DNA of 64,000 nucleotides from Rosellinia necatrix. Taxonomy: Eukaryota; Ascomycota; Sordariomycetes; Xylariales; Xylariaceae. Positions 11,763 through 24,112 of this stretch are shown piece after piece; the stretch's first letter is position 1; every line of letters starts with the position of its first letter. The notes beneath the pieces were generated by a model that saw nothing but the letters and a program-made list of their open reading frames with translations, made no database searches and was not told the origin of the DNA. The translations under genes were made by a program, and so were the position numbers. The DNA is taken from assembly GCA_021209875.1 (NCBI GenBank), contig JAGYVD010000008.1, positions 62,001 through 126,000 of the forward strand, read 5' to 3'.

Positions 11763-13010
11763 TTAATATAATAAATTCTTAACGTTTTTAATTAAGCGCT
11801 ATATAAACACTTACTGCAGTTAAAAAATTTTTTGCTGCAAATATTTTATTTATATTAAAAAACTTTAAAATTACTACTTTTTAATATATTTATTCTTATT
11901 TTTTATTCTTTATTATTATTTTAACTTTGCTTTTAAAAGCTTTTATAATAATCGCTTAATATTTTTATGAAATAATAAAATAAAAAAAAAATAAAACAGG
12001 CAAAATTATATTATATAAAATCAAAATTAAATTTTTAAATATAAAATTAAAGTTTTTAATATTTATATATATAATATTAACTGTTTTATTAATTTATTTA
12101 TATATAATTATATAACGTCATTAAAAATAAGCTTTATTTTAAAGCTAAATAAAATATTCTGTTTAAATTTTTAAAAGCTTAGTAGTAATTTTTTAAATAA
12201 TAAGTTTAAAAATATTAAGCATTAAAATGTTTCCGCGGTTAAAATTTTTATATAAAGCTTTTATATATGCATTTTTTATACGTGATATTTTTTTTTTATT
12301 TGTTTAAAATATCCTGCAGCTAATTGTTGCGTTAATCGCGTAAAAAATGAATTCAAATTATATGCTAAGCTTTTATTGTTAAAATTAATAAACGCTTAAA
12401 TATTTTTTATTTAAATATAATATTTTAGACAAATATATTAGCGATTTTAGTTCTAAATAGTTTTTGAAAAAGCATTTATTTTAATTGTTATAATTAAAGC
12501 TGTTATTATGAAAGCAAAAATAACGCAATGTTTGTTTTAAAAGCTACGATAAAATTTAAAGCGTTAAAACTAAAATTTAAATAATTTAATTAAAATAAAT
12601 AATAATAACTATATAAAAATTTAAATAAACGATTTTATATTTTAAAATTAAATAAATTACCGCTTTTAAAAAAGCAGCGGTTTAATAACAAACCAAGCTT
12701 ATAATTTTAATAAAATATACATTAATTTATAAAAGATTTATTAATTACCAAAAACATAATAATATTTTAAAAATATTTAATATAAATAATTAAATGTTTT
12801 AAAAAGCTTTTATTTAATATAATAAGCTACAAATATTTATATATATTAATTACGTAGTTAAAACGATTTTAAAAGTCGTTCCTGTTTTAAGCGCGTAACG
12901 TTTATAAATGCAGCATTAAAACTACATTTTATATATATACATCCTTTGCTTAAAAATTCCTAAAATAAGGATTCCTGGCTTAATTACTAAGTTGTTCCAC
13001 ACTACTATCA
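11763..13010 (-). mobile_element. XB1, 5' part with its 5' LTR
   Basis: Reverse-complemented, this aligns almost base for base with 37747-39010 (XB3). Shared landmarks are GCCAGGAATCC, TTATAAGCTTRGTTTG and AAGCGATTATTATAAAAGC. The probable LTR is 12730-13010 and reads TGATAGTAGTGTGGAAC inward from 13010. No open frame is present. E1 is inserted at its left border. Confidence 0.75.
12730..13010 (-). repeat. XB1 5' LTR (approximate inner end)
   Basis: The outer end is clear: TGATAGTAGTGTGGAAC on the minus strand, shared with 13350 and with 37747. The inner end is placed at a CTTTTA that matches CTTTTCA at 38029 and 43429. This gives about 281 bp against 316-327 bp for the 3' LTRs, so either there are indels or my inner end is wrong. 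Confidence 0.5.
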
Positions 13011-13023
13011 CCTTATATTTTAT

Positions 13024-13350
13024 TAAAAGTTTTAAAATAATATTTAAAATTGTTTTATATATATTTATGATTTTAAGTAATAAAAAACGAATTGTTTTAA
13101 AATGCTAAAAATAATTTATAAAAATAAAAAACAATTTATAGTAATTTAAAATATTAAAATAAAGGGTAGAATTAAGATTTAATTTTATTAAATTTAACGT
13201 TATTATTATTACTAAAAATTTTAATTTTTATTTATTGTGATTAAAAAGTTTTATATAAAATTTAAAACAAATAAATTATTTTTAGCTAATAAATTATTTA
13301 AAATATAATTAATAATCCATTAATTGCCAAGCTGTTCCACACTACTGTCA
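13024..13350 (-). repeat. XB2 3' LTR
   Basis: It starts (minus strand) with TGACAGTAGTGTGGAACAGC directly after the body of XB2 and ends ACTTTTA, where XB3 has ACTTTTCA. It aligns with the XB1 LTR over its first 35 bp well and then with many changes. XB1 begins only 13 bp away, so two XB copies lie head to tail here. Confidence 0.55.
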
Positions 13351-14849
13351 CAATTATTCATATTTTTTTTATGTTTAAAATCAAACTTTTAAAAACCTGT
13401 TTTAAAGCTATTATTTTTTTAATTATATAGCTTATAATAATAACTTTAGTTTTTATTATAAAAATTAAATTATGTTTTGTTTAATGATTTTTTCAAAGAT
13501 TATATTTTTAAATAAACAGATAACCTATTTAAATAAGAAACGCCTAATTTTAATATTATTTATAAAGAATATGTTTTTTATAATTAATAAACCTTGGGCT
13601 GTTAAATTTTGATTTTTATATATACTTTTAAAAAAACTTTATGTTATATAAGCAATAAATTATTTAATTAGGTGTTTTTATATAATTTAAACTCAAATTT
13701 ATTAAATGTTTTAATTATAATCTAGCTATAAATATTATATTTAGTTATAATATAATTATCATATAAAAAATTAAGCTAATTTTGTTTTAATATGTTTTAA
13801 TTTCTTTTTAAAGCGTGTTTTATATATTTTAGCAGTTTTTATATAAAAATTATATTTTGAAAGTTTAAAATTATTAATAACATTAAACTAAGCTATAATA
13901 TTTTTAATATGTTAAATATATATTAAAATAATTATTCTCTTTATAGAATTATAAATTAGTTTAATTTTTAAAACCTAAAAATATTTTTTATTTATTTAAA
14001 TTTATTACTTTTTATTACGCTGTTGATACTTATTTTAATTAATCTTGTGTTATTTTTTTTTATAGAACTAAAAAATCGATTATATAAAATACAATAAATA
14101 TTCTATAATTTAAATCATGAAATAAAAATAGTCTTTTATTGAATATAATAATGCTAAAATGTTTTGAAATATTTAAAAAAATTTCATATAAGGTTTTATT
14201 AAATAATATAGTTTCTTTTTATGATTTGAAAGTATTTAATATTAAATAGATAATAAAACGTTTACCATTTTTTAAAATATTTAAAAATCTCAATATTATA
14301 TTAAACAACTTCATTTTTAAATTAAAATATATATTAATTATGATCATAATTTTAAAACGATTTACCCTAAATATTATAATATATATTAATTCTAACATCT
14401 TTATTCTTCTGAAAAATCTTTACATAATTAGTTTTATTCTATAAATTTGTATGAAATCTTTTTTATTATATTTATACCAAAATATTTATATAAATAATCA
14501 ATGCTTGTTTTTTATGTCTTGTATAATATTATTTTTATGACTTTTTTTTTTATATAGCAAGTATTTTTTTCTATATTTCTTTTAAAAAAGTTGTTTTAAA
14601 ACATAATTTGGCACCTTTTTTTATTTTATAAAAAGTTTTTTAATAAAATTATTGAACTTATTTAATTTTTTAAACTAGTGTTAGTTAAAGAGCTTTATAT
14701 AATCATATTATAGCTATATATATAACAAATAATATTTTATGCTTAAGATCTTTAAAATATAAAGTTTTTGTTTATTTTAAAAAAACATTTTTATAAAAAT
14801 ATTTTAAATATAATATTTTAACAAGTTAATTTTTAACTTTATATATATT
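13351..14849 (-). mobile_element. XB2, 3' half, interrupted by F
   Basis: It aligns with XB1 from about 380 to 1655 in the same orientation and, inverted, with XB3 from about 41600 to 43113. It stops at 14849, exactly where F begins, and resumes at 35849. It is less mutated than XB1 in places (for example CCTTGGGCTGTT against AGCTTAAACCGC). No open frame. Confidence 0.75.
14845..14849. repeat. Target site duplication of F, left (ATATT)
   Basis: ATATT precedes the TG of the F left LTR and recurs at 35849-35853 directly after the right LTR. The uninterrupted XB1 sequence near 1655 confirms the join. Confidence 0.85.
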
Positions 14850-15052
14850 TGATAGAGTCCCTGAAGGGGCCCATATTAATCGCGCTAACGGCTCGTGTAT
14901 TATTAGATTAAATAGGTTGCATAGGCTACGGCTGGCAACAGGTGGCCTACGGCTATCTTTGCAGGGGTTAATTTTAAACTGATTAGAATTTTTTATTTAG
15001 CAGAGGAATTAATAAAAGCAGCTTTTTTCTTATTTTTATCTTAATTTTTTCA
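14850..15052 (+). repeat. F left LTR
   Basis: It starts TGATAGAGTCCCTGAAGG and ends TTTTTTCA, so both canonical TG and CA ends survive. The centre (14900-14965) is a GC-richer block with GGCTACGGCTGGCAACAGG that is nearly identical at 35720-35742. After AAG follows TAGTATATTTATATAAC, which may be a decayed primer binding site. Confidence 0.85.
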
Positions 15053-17731
15053 AAGTAGTATATTTATATAACTAATAAATTTGGTTATTAAATTAAATTA
15101 AACTAATATTATTTTTTGGATGTTTTAAAGTTAAAAAATTTTGTTTGTAGCTAAAAATTTAAACGCGGGCGTTTTAATCAAGCTATAACTAAATAATTAA
15201 TATAAACGGCATGTTATTTTAGCGACTCTATTTTTTTATATAAATTATTTATTTTATTAAAGCTTATAAATAAATCGTTATAAAAAAATGCTTGATAGTT
15301 TATTTTTATATTTTAAAAGTTATTATTATTAAAATTATATATTTAAGCATGTGTAATAACTAAAATATATCTAGATTTATAAATATAACAAGTTATTTAT
15401 TTTTATTTGTTGTTAAAAAAGCTTTACTAAACGTGTTTATTCAACAATTATAAATATATATATTATAATTAAAAGCTAGGATTTTTGAAAAATAGTTTTA
15501 TTATTTTATTTTTTTATACGCGTACTTTACTCTGTTTTATTTTTATAGCTTTTAAATTATAAGTCGATAAACAAAAAATAACCGCTAATAATATTTTAAA
15601 TATAAAAATAATTATTTCAATATATTATATTTATATTTAAACATTTTTTTAAAAATACGCATAATTTTTTTAAGCTTATAATAATATTACGTTATTATAC
15701 TCTGTTATATATATTAAGCTTAAATATAAGCAACTTTAGAATAATTTTTATTTAAAAATATATTATGGCTAAAATAATTTGGCTTAAATTAAAAAACCGT
15801 TAATTATTTTTTAAAATATTAAAAACAAACTAATATTTTAAACAATATTTAACGTAAAAATATAAAAACTATGAAAATATTTTTTAACTTAGTTTTAAAG
15901 TTAATTAAAGAAGTTTAAAAGTTTTTAAACTTTTAAAAATATTTATATTAAATTTTTAATAATGCAAAACGTAAAACTGCAGCTAATTAAAAATAATATT
16001 AAAGCTAATAAAACTAAAGATCGGTTATTTAAAATAAAGGTGTTAAATTAACTAATGTTTAAATAACTAGCAAATGAAATATAATTATAAATATTTTAAA
16101 TAAATTAAATATTATAACTATGATATTTTTTTATATGTTTTATTAAATAAAAACTTTTTAAAAAAATAACAGCTTAAAACTTTTGTTAAACATTAAAACA
16201 ATTTTTATAAGCGCTATAAAAATAAAAGTAAAAATAATAACTGCTGTTATAATAAAAACTATAATAATAATAATTTATTTAACGTTTTTAGCTTAAATTG
16301 TTTTAATAACAGTAAATATAATTATATTATATTAAGCCACAAAAATAGTTTATATGAAATATAGCAGCTAAAACAAAAAAATATAGATAAAATTAAATAA
16401 AATAATGTTAATATTTTTAACTTAAAATAAAAACACTCTAATAATGAAAAATATATAACTAATAAAAAATTATAATTTATATTAACGTTTATTTTTTATT
16501 AATTATATTAAATTATTATTAAAAATAAAAATATTTAAGCTTTAAACATTTAATAAATAATTAATTTATTTATTTATTTATTAGCTAGATTAGCTTTATT
16601 ATAATAAAGCAGCAAAGTTTATATAAACAATTAATATTTATAAAAAAATGCAGGCTTAAATATATTATATAAAACCTTATAAAAAAATTAAAACATAAGC
16701 TAATAAAACATATTAAAAGTTTATAAAAAGAAAACTTATGTTAAAAAATATTACAGAAAATTAAAACGTATTTTTAATTTATTCAACGTTAAATATAATA
16801 TATTATATTAAAAAAACGTTATAAAAAAAGTACAAAAACTAGCATAAAATTATAAAAAATATTTATAACTAATAAAAAAACGTAATTTTAAATTATATTT
16901 AACTTTTTAAATTAAAAAAAACTTTGGCTAATTATATATATAAAATAGAAAACAGCTAATATAAGCTAAAACATAAAACTAAAAAAATATATTTAAATAT
17001 TAAATTAAAAATAATATTAGTAAATCTAATATAAGCTGTTAAAATAACTTGTTAAAAAAGCTTTAATAATTAACCTGGTTAAAAAAAACCTTCATTAAGC
17101 AACAAATATTTTAAAAATTAAAACTAAAACAGGTGCAAATATAGTTATAAACAGTATTAAAGCTGGAGTAAAAGTTATAATAATTAAAATAGCAGTTGTA
17201 AAAAAAGCTGCAAACGTTAAAACTAAAACTATAATAACTATTAAAAAAATTAAAAAAATAATCAAAAATGAAAAAGTTATTATTAAAAACATAACTAAAA
17301 ATATAATTATAATTATAATTAAAATTAAAATCGCAAATATTTAAATTAAAAACCTAAATTTAAAATTAAAAAATAACAGCCAGGGTTTATGTTTTATATA
17401 TTTTATAAATAATAATATAAATAAATAAAAATTAAACGATATAATAACAAAACCGCCCTTTTTTAATTTAGTATTGAATTTAGTTTTTATTTATTATTAA
17501 TACTGTTAAATTTATAAATTTAAAACTATTTTTAAGTTATATATAAAAAATATAACTTTTATATTAAATTAAAAACATTATGACATTTTTTTAAATATAT
17601 ATAAAAAATATATTTATAAACACTGCTTTTAAAACCTATTTTTATATAATTAACTTTTTAAGCTTTAATAAAATTACATGAAAGCTAAAAATAAAACTAT
17701 TAAATAAACTAAAGCAAAAAATAAAACAATC
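15053..17731 (+). pseudogene. F internal region, left part
   Basis: The first 500 bp are mixed. From about 15560 the plus strand is A-rich and full of stops. A TTTA run at 16562-16582 and its surroundings resemble E1 near 9720. One frame at 17099-17341 is open. No enzyme motif could be read. Confidence 0.4.
17099..17341 (+). pseudogene. Open 81-codon stretch, probable former acidic region
   Basis: There is no start codon, but 81 codons run without a stop between TAA at 17096 and TAA at 17342. The residues are almost only K, I, T, N, V and A in short alternations. If G-to-A changes are undone, K, N, I and T become E, D, V and A, so the ancestor may have encoded a low-complexity acidic Glu/Val/Ala segment. 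The opposite strand is also open (17095-17292) as a hydrophobic shadow. No function assigned. Confidence 0.35.
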
Positions 17732-17820
17732 GGAAGGCTTCGCCAAGGAAGGCTTCCAAAAGGAAGGCTTCCCGAAGGAAGGTTTTCCGAAGGAAAGGTT
17801 CCGCCAGGATGGCTTTATAA
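17732..17820. repeat. 15-bp minisatellite, copy 1
   Basis: About six tandem units of GGAAGGCTTCNNNAA: tails GCCAA, CAAAA and CCGAA, then two degenerate units and a final GGATGGCTTTATAA. The same units in the same order recur in direct orientation at 30657-30745. The 15-bp period gives a pentapeptide repeat in any frame, but no start codon or long frame supports translation. Confidence 0.85.
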
Positions 17821-18197
17821 TTGCCTTCCACATAAAGGTATCGACGACCTTGTTGATTTAGCAAAAGGCACAGGAAATAGTGGCGCATAGTGGAAAAAAA
17901 AAAAAGTATTATATCTGCAGGCAGAGTATATTATATGAAGTTATTATAATTTGACAAGGTGTTGCCGGCGAGGCCGGAGGTAGGCTGCGAGATGTTTTAT
18001 TTTATAAAATTTATATAGTAGACAAGAAATTCTAAAGTTGCTAGCAAAGCTAAAATGCTTTATTTAAAAAAACGTCTTTAAAATAAGCTGCAAAATGCTT
18101 TATAAAAAAGAGGTAGGCTGTAAAATGCTTCGTAAAAATAAAGTAAGCTGAAAAATAAAATAAGCTGCAAAATGCTTTATTTAAATATATATAAAAG

Positions 18198-18383
18198 ATG
18201 TTTCTAATTATAAAATTAAGCAGAAACTAAGCTAAAAAATTTTAAGTTTTATAAAAATGTTTAAGTAATAAGTTTAAAAATATATAAAAAACGTTTTTAA
18301 CGGTAAAATTAAGCAGAAACTAAGCTAAAAAACTTTAAGTTTTATAAAAATGTTTAGGTAATAAATATAAAAATAAAATAATA
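18198..18383. repeat. 93-bp tandem duplication
   Basis: Two adjacent units share TAAAATTAAGCAGAAACTAA, GCTAAAAAA, TTTAAGTTTTATAAAAATG and TTTARGTAATAA with a 93-base offset (landmarks at 18211 and 18304). Differences are few, mostly transitions. Confidence 0.8.
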
Positions 18384-18486
18384 GAATTTTAGTTTTAATA
18401 AAATATAGCAGAAAAAAAAAAAAAAAGAAAAAAATGCTAATAACGGCTTGTTAAATGCTAAAAGCTTAGTAGTATTTTAAATAAGG

Positions 18487-18573
18487 TTTTTTTTTTTTAA
18501 GTTGATTATCTAGCTGATTTATAATAAGAGATAATTAACTATAAGTAGAAATTATCGACTTAAAAAAAAAAAC
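18487..18573. repeat. Foldback with poly-T and poly-A arms
   Basis: A run of about 12 T followed by AAGTTGATTAT pairs with ATTATCGACTT followed by about 11 A, enclosing about 40 bp. Two mismatches in the stem are visible. It could be a relic of a small inverted-repeat element or of a poly-A end. Confidence 0.6.
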
Positions 18574-18780
18574 TATATATCTTACGTAAAAAAACAACTA
18601 AAAAGAAAAAATAACCTGAAACGATAGAATAAGAAGAAATAACCTGCAGAAGTAACTAGTAAAAGCAGCCCGTAAAAGTTGTCAACAAAAAAACAATAAA
18701 AAAAAAAAAACAGCAAATAGAAGTAATAAATAGAAGTTGTTAATATAAAACAAACATATTATTATTATAATATCCGACGT

Positions 18781-21700
18781 TATTATTTAAACTTTATATT
18801 TTAGCGTTTTAAAAAGCTAGGCTACGTTTAAAAGTATTTATTAAATATAACAGCGTTTATTAATTGTTTTTAATAGTAATTCGAAATCTAAGCCTGTATT
18901 AATAATTATTTATTTTTTAGTAGTTTTTATACGCTGGTTAACTAATGCTTTTTTAGTTAAAAAAGTGTTTTTTATTTTTATTAGCTAAGTAAACGTTATA
19001 ATTAATACTATTAATGCTATTATTAATACTATTAATGCTGCAAGTAATACAGTTTATATTATTATTATTGCTATAAGCGCTAATATTATTAATATAAAGC
19101 TTAATTAAATAATTAATAGCAGCGCAAATATTATTAAAACTTTTTTATGTTCTGTTTATATAACTTTATTAATTTTACAATCGATAATTTTTAATTTTAA
19201 AAAAATGTTTGATATAGTATAATTATAATTTTATATTTTTTTTAATTTTATAACTTAAGTACGTAAAAAAATTTTGGTTATTAGCAACTAAATAGCTTTA
19301 ACTATCGTGTTTAAAAGTTTTTTAAGTTTATTATTTAATAAACTTTTTTTATTTTATTAATTTTATCTGTTAAAATAATTTAATTAAATAAAACAATAAA
19401 GTTTATAAAACTTTTATAATATATTATTAAGCTGTTTTTAATATAAAAAGCTTTTTTATAATAAAAACCAAAAATTAACGCTGCTGCGTTATTTTTTAAG
19501 TTTTAAAAATAATTATATAATTGTTTTATAATTTTATATTAAATATCTGCCGTTATATTAACAGCTACTACTAATTAATTATTATTAGTTTTTGCTTGTT
19601 AAAACATAACTTTATATTAGCTTTTATATATAATATTATTAAAAATATATTTATAAATTTTTTAATGTTAAAAACTTTTAATATAGCTATAATATAAGGT
19701 TTATAATGCTAATTAATATATCGTAAATTTTTAACAGTTAAATTTGCTTAAGTTAATTTTATACCGGCGATATTTAAATATTTAAGCTTTAAAATTGTTT
19801 AAACATTGTTTAAATAATCTAAAGCTGTTTAAAAAATATTTATATAATACTATTTATAAATTAAATCTGCTAAGCTATATTTTAAATTTAATAAAAAATA
19901 ACGACTGCCTTATAAAAAGTATTAATATTGTTGTTTAAATTATTAACGGTATTTTAATCGCTTGTAAGATTTATTATTTTTATTAATATAAGAAGCGTTA
20001 TTAACGTAATATTAAAATTCTGCTAATATTTTTAATAGTTCGTAAATATAATTTAATATTTAATATTTTTAACGGTTTTTTTTGTTTATATGTTTATAAC
20101 AATAGCTTTTTTGCTTTTTAAAATAGCTTTAATATTAATAATATTATTTATAAAAATAGCTGCTGCAATAATAGTTTTATTTGTTAAAATAATAGCAACT
20201 GTAGCAACAGTATTATATTACGCAATATTTTTATAATCAGAATGTTTTTTTTATTAAGTTTTTTTTTATTTTTATTAACTGCTTTAATAAAAACAGCAAC
20301 AATGTTTTTATTAAGCTTGCGTTATTTAAAAAAATAGTTTATTTAAAAAAAAAACATTATTTAAAAAACTTTTAAGATTATTAGCTATTTAAGTTTAATT
20401 TAAGCTAATAAAAGTTTAATTTAATTAAAAAATGTTTTAAAATTATATTTAGTACTGCTAAAAATTTTAAAAGCTTTTATATTTTTTATAGTTAAAATAT
20501 CGAAATAATTTTTAATAACAATATAATTATTTTTTAATTTCTGCTTTATTATTTTTTTAAGCTGTTTTTTAACGTTAAAATATAGTTTAAATTTAAAGAA
20601 TTAATAATATAATATTATCGTAGCTAGATTAGCAATAATGTAGTTATTATTAATATTGTTTTAAATTAAATATTGTTTAAAAACATGTTTTTAATATTTT
20701 TAAAAAATTAATAAACTTGTAATAAATAAAACATTGTTTGTTTAAATTAATCGGTTTTTTTTATAGTTACGTTTTTTTAATTTTACGTTAATTATAAATA
20801 AATAAAAAGTTTAAGCTATTATTTTATTAATAACTAATTTATAATATTATTGCTAATTACGTTTACAGGCAGTATTATAAAAAAAATTAGCTGCTATAAT
20901 TATTATTTTGATTTAACTATTATAATAAAATATAAGTTTTAAGATTTTTTTTTAAATAAGCTTATCGATTTAATTATTATTTAAATTATTATTAAAAGCA
21001 ACGATTTTATCCTGGTCGGCAATAAGCCGGCGGATTGTTTTATAGATGTTATTTTAAATAAAAAATATATAAATAATAAAAAACCATAGATTATAATAAA
21101 AATAATAAATTATAATATATTTATAAAGTAATAATAAACTAAAATATTATATAATAAATAAAATAGTATATATTAATAAAAATAAAAACTTTAATAAATA
21201 AATAAAAAAGCTTTATCTAAAAAGTTTTATATATAATATATTATATATTAAAAAAAAAAACAGAATAAATAAATAATTATTATTATACGTGTTAAACAAA
21301 ATAAGCTAAATAAACAACCTGAATAAACAGGTTAAATATATTTATTACAAGTTGTAAACTGCGCGCAGTAATATTTATATATTAATAATTAATATAATAT
21401 CTACCTGTTGTTAATCGCCTGTTATTTCTGTTATAAGTTTTATTTTTTCGACGCGTTTAACACGTATTTCTTTAAAAATAACTGGCTTTTTTTTATCGAA
21501 AGCTTTTATTAGTTCAGCGGCGTTTTATATAAATAATATTTTAAAATACTATTTGTTATATAAAGCTTTATATCCCTTCTATTAAACAAAGTATTTTAAT
21601 ATTAAGTGTCTGCTGGCTTTATTAATTTGTTAAGCTAATATAGTTTTAATTTTATAAAAAACAAAATCGTTTATGTTTTTTTTAATATATATACGTTTAA

Positions 21701-22207
21701 AACGTTTTTTTTTTTAGTTAAAAAAGTTTAGTTCTAGCAGCGTTAAAAATAAATATGTTATAAACACGATTTAATATATACGTTAATATTTAAAAAAGTT
21801 TAATTTATATACCAGCTTACTTATTTTTTATAATATAATAAATAGTTCTGTCTGTTGTTATAACTATTTTCGCAAAGGTTTTTTAAGCAGGTACTATTTT
21901 TTATATAATTATAAAAAGATTTTTTATTTATTTAAAATTAGATTAAATTATGCTTAATATTATAATAAATTTTTGCGTTAGCTGCTGCAAATTAAATTGC
22001 TGTTTTATATTTTTTAATATAATTAGCAATAAAAATTAAAATTAATTAATTTTTAAAATATTTTTATAATTAATAAAAAACTTCATAGTTTAAAGCTTAA
22101 TATTATTTTGTTAAGATTTTTTTTTATGGCTATTAATTTAACGTTATTAAAATTATGTTATAATATTAAAATAATATTTGCTTATAATGTTTTAAAAAAT
22201 ATAATAT
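18781..22207 (-). mobile_element. Block G, left part: unclassified RIP-decayed element(s)
   Basis: This is 3.4 kb of T-rich sequence with stops in every frame. By the strand bias seen in the oriented elements, it should be a minus-strand element. It continues at 24587 after the T insertion. It contains a short AT-rich tandem of TTAATACTATTAATGCTATTA words at 19002-19045. No LTR, enzyme motif or homology to E or XB was found. Confidence 0.45.
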
Positions 22208-22212
22208 AATAA
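22208..22212. repeat. Target site duplication of T, left (AATAA)
   Basis: AATAA directly precedes the TG of the left LTR and recurs at 24582-24586 directly after the CA of the right LTR. Confidence 0.85.
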
Positions 22213-22468
22213 TGTTAGAGTAAGCAAGGGGTGCCAGGCTTAGCACCACCAGTTGCCCCACTGTAAGATTAGATAAAGTGGCCCAGGCTACCTGGGCTAG
22301 CCTACTTGGGCTAGGCCCACCCACCTACCTGTACTAGTAAGTGGAATTCTAGAACTGCACCTAGAATTCCACTATTTTTATTACCAACTATATACAACAC
22401 TACAAACTAGACTAAAATACAGCAAAATACAGCTATTTACAGCTTTATACCCCTGACCAGATTTATTA
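22213..22468 (+). repeat. T left LTR
   Basis: It starts TGTTAGAGTAAGC and ends ATTTATTA, where the right copy ends ATTTATCA. It contains GTGGAATTCTAG..CTAGAATTCCAC, a palindrome of 12-bp arms (about 22340-22374), and CAAAATACAGC repeats near the end. It differs from the right LTR by about 22 transitions and nothing else. Confidence 0.92.
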
Positions 22469-22471
22469 AAT

Positions 22472-22487
22472 TAGTGCCTCTGCAACG
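22472..22487 (+). other. T primer binding site
   Basis: TAGTGCCTCTGCAACG follows the LTR after an AAT spacer. The original was probably TGGTGCCTCTGCAACG, matching a tRNA 3' end of GGCACCA type. The tRNA was not identified. Confidence 0.65.
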
Positions 22488-23920
22488 ATCGGACTAAAAG
22501 TACTTCTTAAAGCAGCTCTTGCGAACTATTTATTTAAGTTTTGCGGTCAAGAACGGCTTCTTTGCCTTGCGGCAGTTTATACTACGCGGCCAAATATAAA
22601 AGAACTAATAAAATTAGCTGCAAATTACGCTATCTTACTAACTAACTAATTAGTTAAGTCTCTAATTAACTAACTAACTAATCAGAGCTTTAGATTTATT
22701 AATTCTAGCCAGTCTTACCGATTTTATTGTTTTTAGCGTTTTTAGCCAGATCTGTTAATTTTAGCCAATTTAACCAAGCTACCAATTCTACCGACCTTAG
22801 CCTTAGCTGACCTAGCTTATTCTAGCCTAGCCTACTTAGCCGACCGATCTAACCTAGCCTAGCCTAGCCTAGTCTAGCCTAGCCGGCCAACCGGCCAGCC
22901 AAGCCAAAGTATAGCTTCTATTAATTATTAAATAAAAGCTGTTTTAATAAATAATATACGAAAAAATAAAAGTACGTTATAACAACGCGTTAACAGCTTA
23001 AATAAAAAATATAACAAATTAGCCGCCGATATTACTAAATTAAAAATATTTTATGTTAAGTTAAAAGCTATAACTAAGTTTTTTAACTTAAAAATAAATG
23101 TTTTAAATATAAAACTAGCTTTTTTAAAGTTAACTATAAGTTTTATAAATAACTGTTTAAATTTATTAATTAGCTATATATAAAATAGCAGTAGTTTTAA
23201 AAACTTAATAAATAATTAAACTAAAACAGCTTAAGCTAATAAGTTTAAAACTAACAAGTTTATTAAAGCTAATAACTTTATTAAAACTAATAATAACACT
23301 AGCTTAAAAATTTTATTTGTAAAACCTCTAGCTACCGAAAATACTAGTGTTAGTTTTTTTTTTTTATAAATACTGCAGCTTTAGTTAATCCGGCTATATA
23401 TTATAAACCGGTTATATATTTAGTTATTAATACGGCTATATATTTTATTTATAATCCAGCTAATTTAGCTAATTAAATGTTTAGCTATTTTAATAATTTA
23501 GTTTATTAAGCTAGTTGTTTTAATTCAGCTAATCAGGCTAGCTAATTTAGTTTAGTTAACTAAGCTAGTTAATTTAATCCAGCTAATTAAACTTGCTAAT
23601 TTAATTTAATTAATTAAGCTTTAGCTAATCAAGGCTTTAAATATATAGCTTATTTAAACAAACACGCGATATTTTAATTTATATAACATAAGTTATAATA
23701 TACGCGGGCTATCAAAACTTTTAAAAAAAATAATTTTAATTAACTAGAAGTTATAACAACTATCCGGGACTAATAAAAAAAGCTTATTTCTAGTTATATA
23801 AAAAAGCTAAAAGCTAAAAAAACTTTAAAAAACTATATAAAAAAAAAATCAAACAGGCCTGTAGTAGCTTTAAACAAAAAACTAAACGTTTTTATAGCTT
23901 TAGCCCTAAGTTTAGCCTAG
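22488..23920 (+). repeat. T interior with CTAGC and AGCTAATT repeat tracts
   Basis: Position 22488-22620 is near-normal in composition with no clear frame. At 22630-22680 there are ACTA/TTAG tetranucleotide runs forming inverted repeats. At 22790-22905 the sequence is a chain of CTAGC, CTAGCC and GGCCAACC units. At 23390-23640 it is a degenerate tandem of GCTAATTTAG-like and CGGCTATATATTA-like words, possibly the same satellite after RIP. No protein is recognised. Confidence 0.6.
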
Positions 23921-24112
23921 TTAAATAAAAATATTAACAACGGTTATACAAATAAAATAATTTCTAAAGTATTAAAAGCTCTAACTACTTTAGTAAAGCT
24001 AGTAGTTCTGTTAGTTTTAATATGCGTAGCTAAAACCGCAAAAAAATTAAAAGCGGTTATAACTACAGCTATAACTAAACTAACAGAATTTCCGATTAAA
24101 AAAATAGTTAAC
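23921..24112 (+). pseudogene. Open 64-codon stretch in T
   Basis: The frame runs from a TAG at 23918 to a TAG at 24113 without an ATG start. It is rich in V, L, K, T and A, with repeated LTTLVKL and ITTAITKL patterns. This may be the decayed remainder of a gag-like or structural ORF. No family is recognised. Confidence 0.3.

Larger units (their letters stand above)
17821..18780. other. Low-RIP spacer with short repeats, no gene seen
   Basis: The base composition is closer to normal than the surroundings (for example GTTGCCGGCGAGGCCGGAGG at 17963-17982). It contains irregular repeats of AAGCTGCAAAATGCTTTAT (about 18040-18180), a 93-bp tandem duplication, a poly-T/poly-A foldback and an A-rich tract with GAAGTAAT-type words. 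It may be the untranslated end of the element that makes up block G, but this is inferred from position only. Confidence 0.4.

Noticed and set aside
17095..17292. 65-codon hydrophobic frame on the minus strand
   Set aside because: It is the shadow of the lysine/isoleucine-rich plus-strand stretch and has no context as a gene.
17642..17833. 63-codon frame (minus) with a KPSF pentapeptide repeat
   Set aside because: It is the 15-bp minisatellite read in one frame. The second array (30640-30831) is open in a different frame, so there is no conserved protein.
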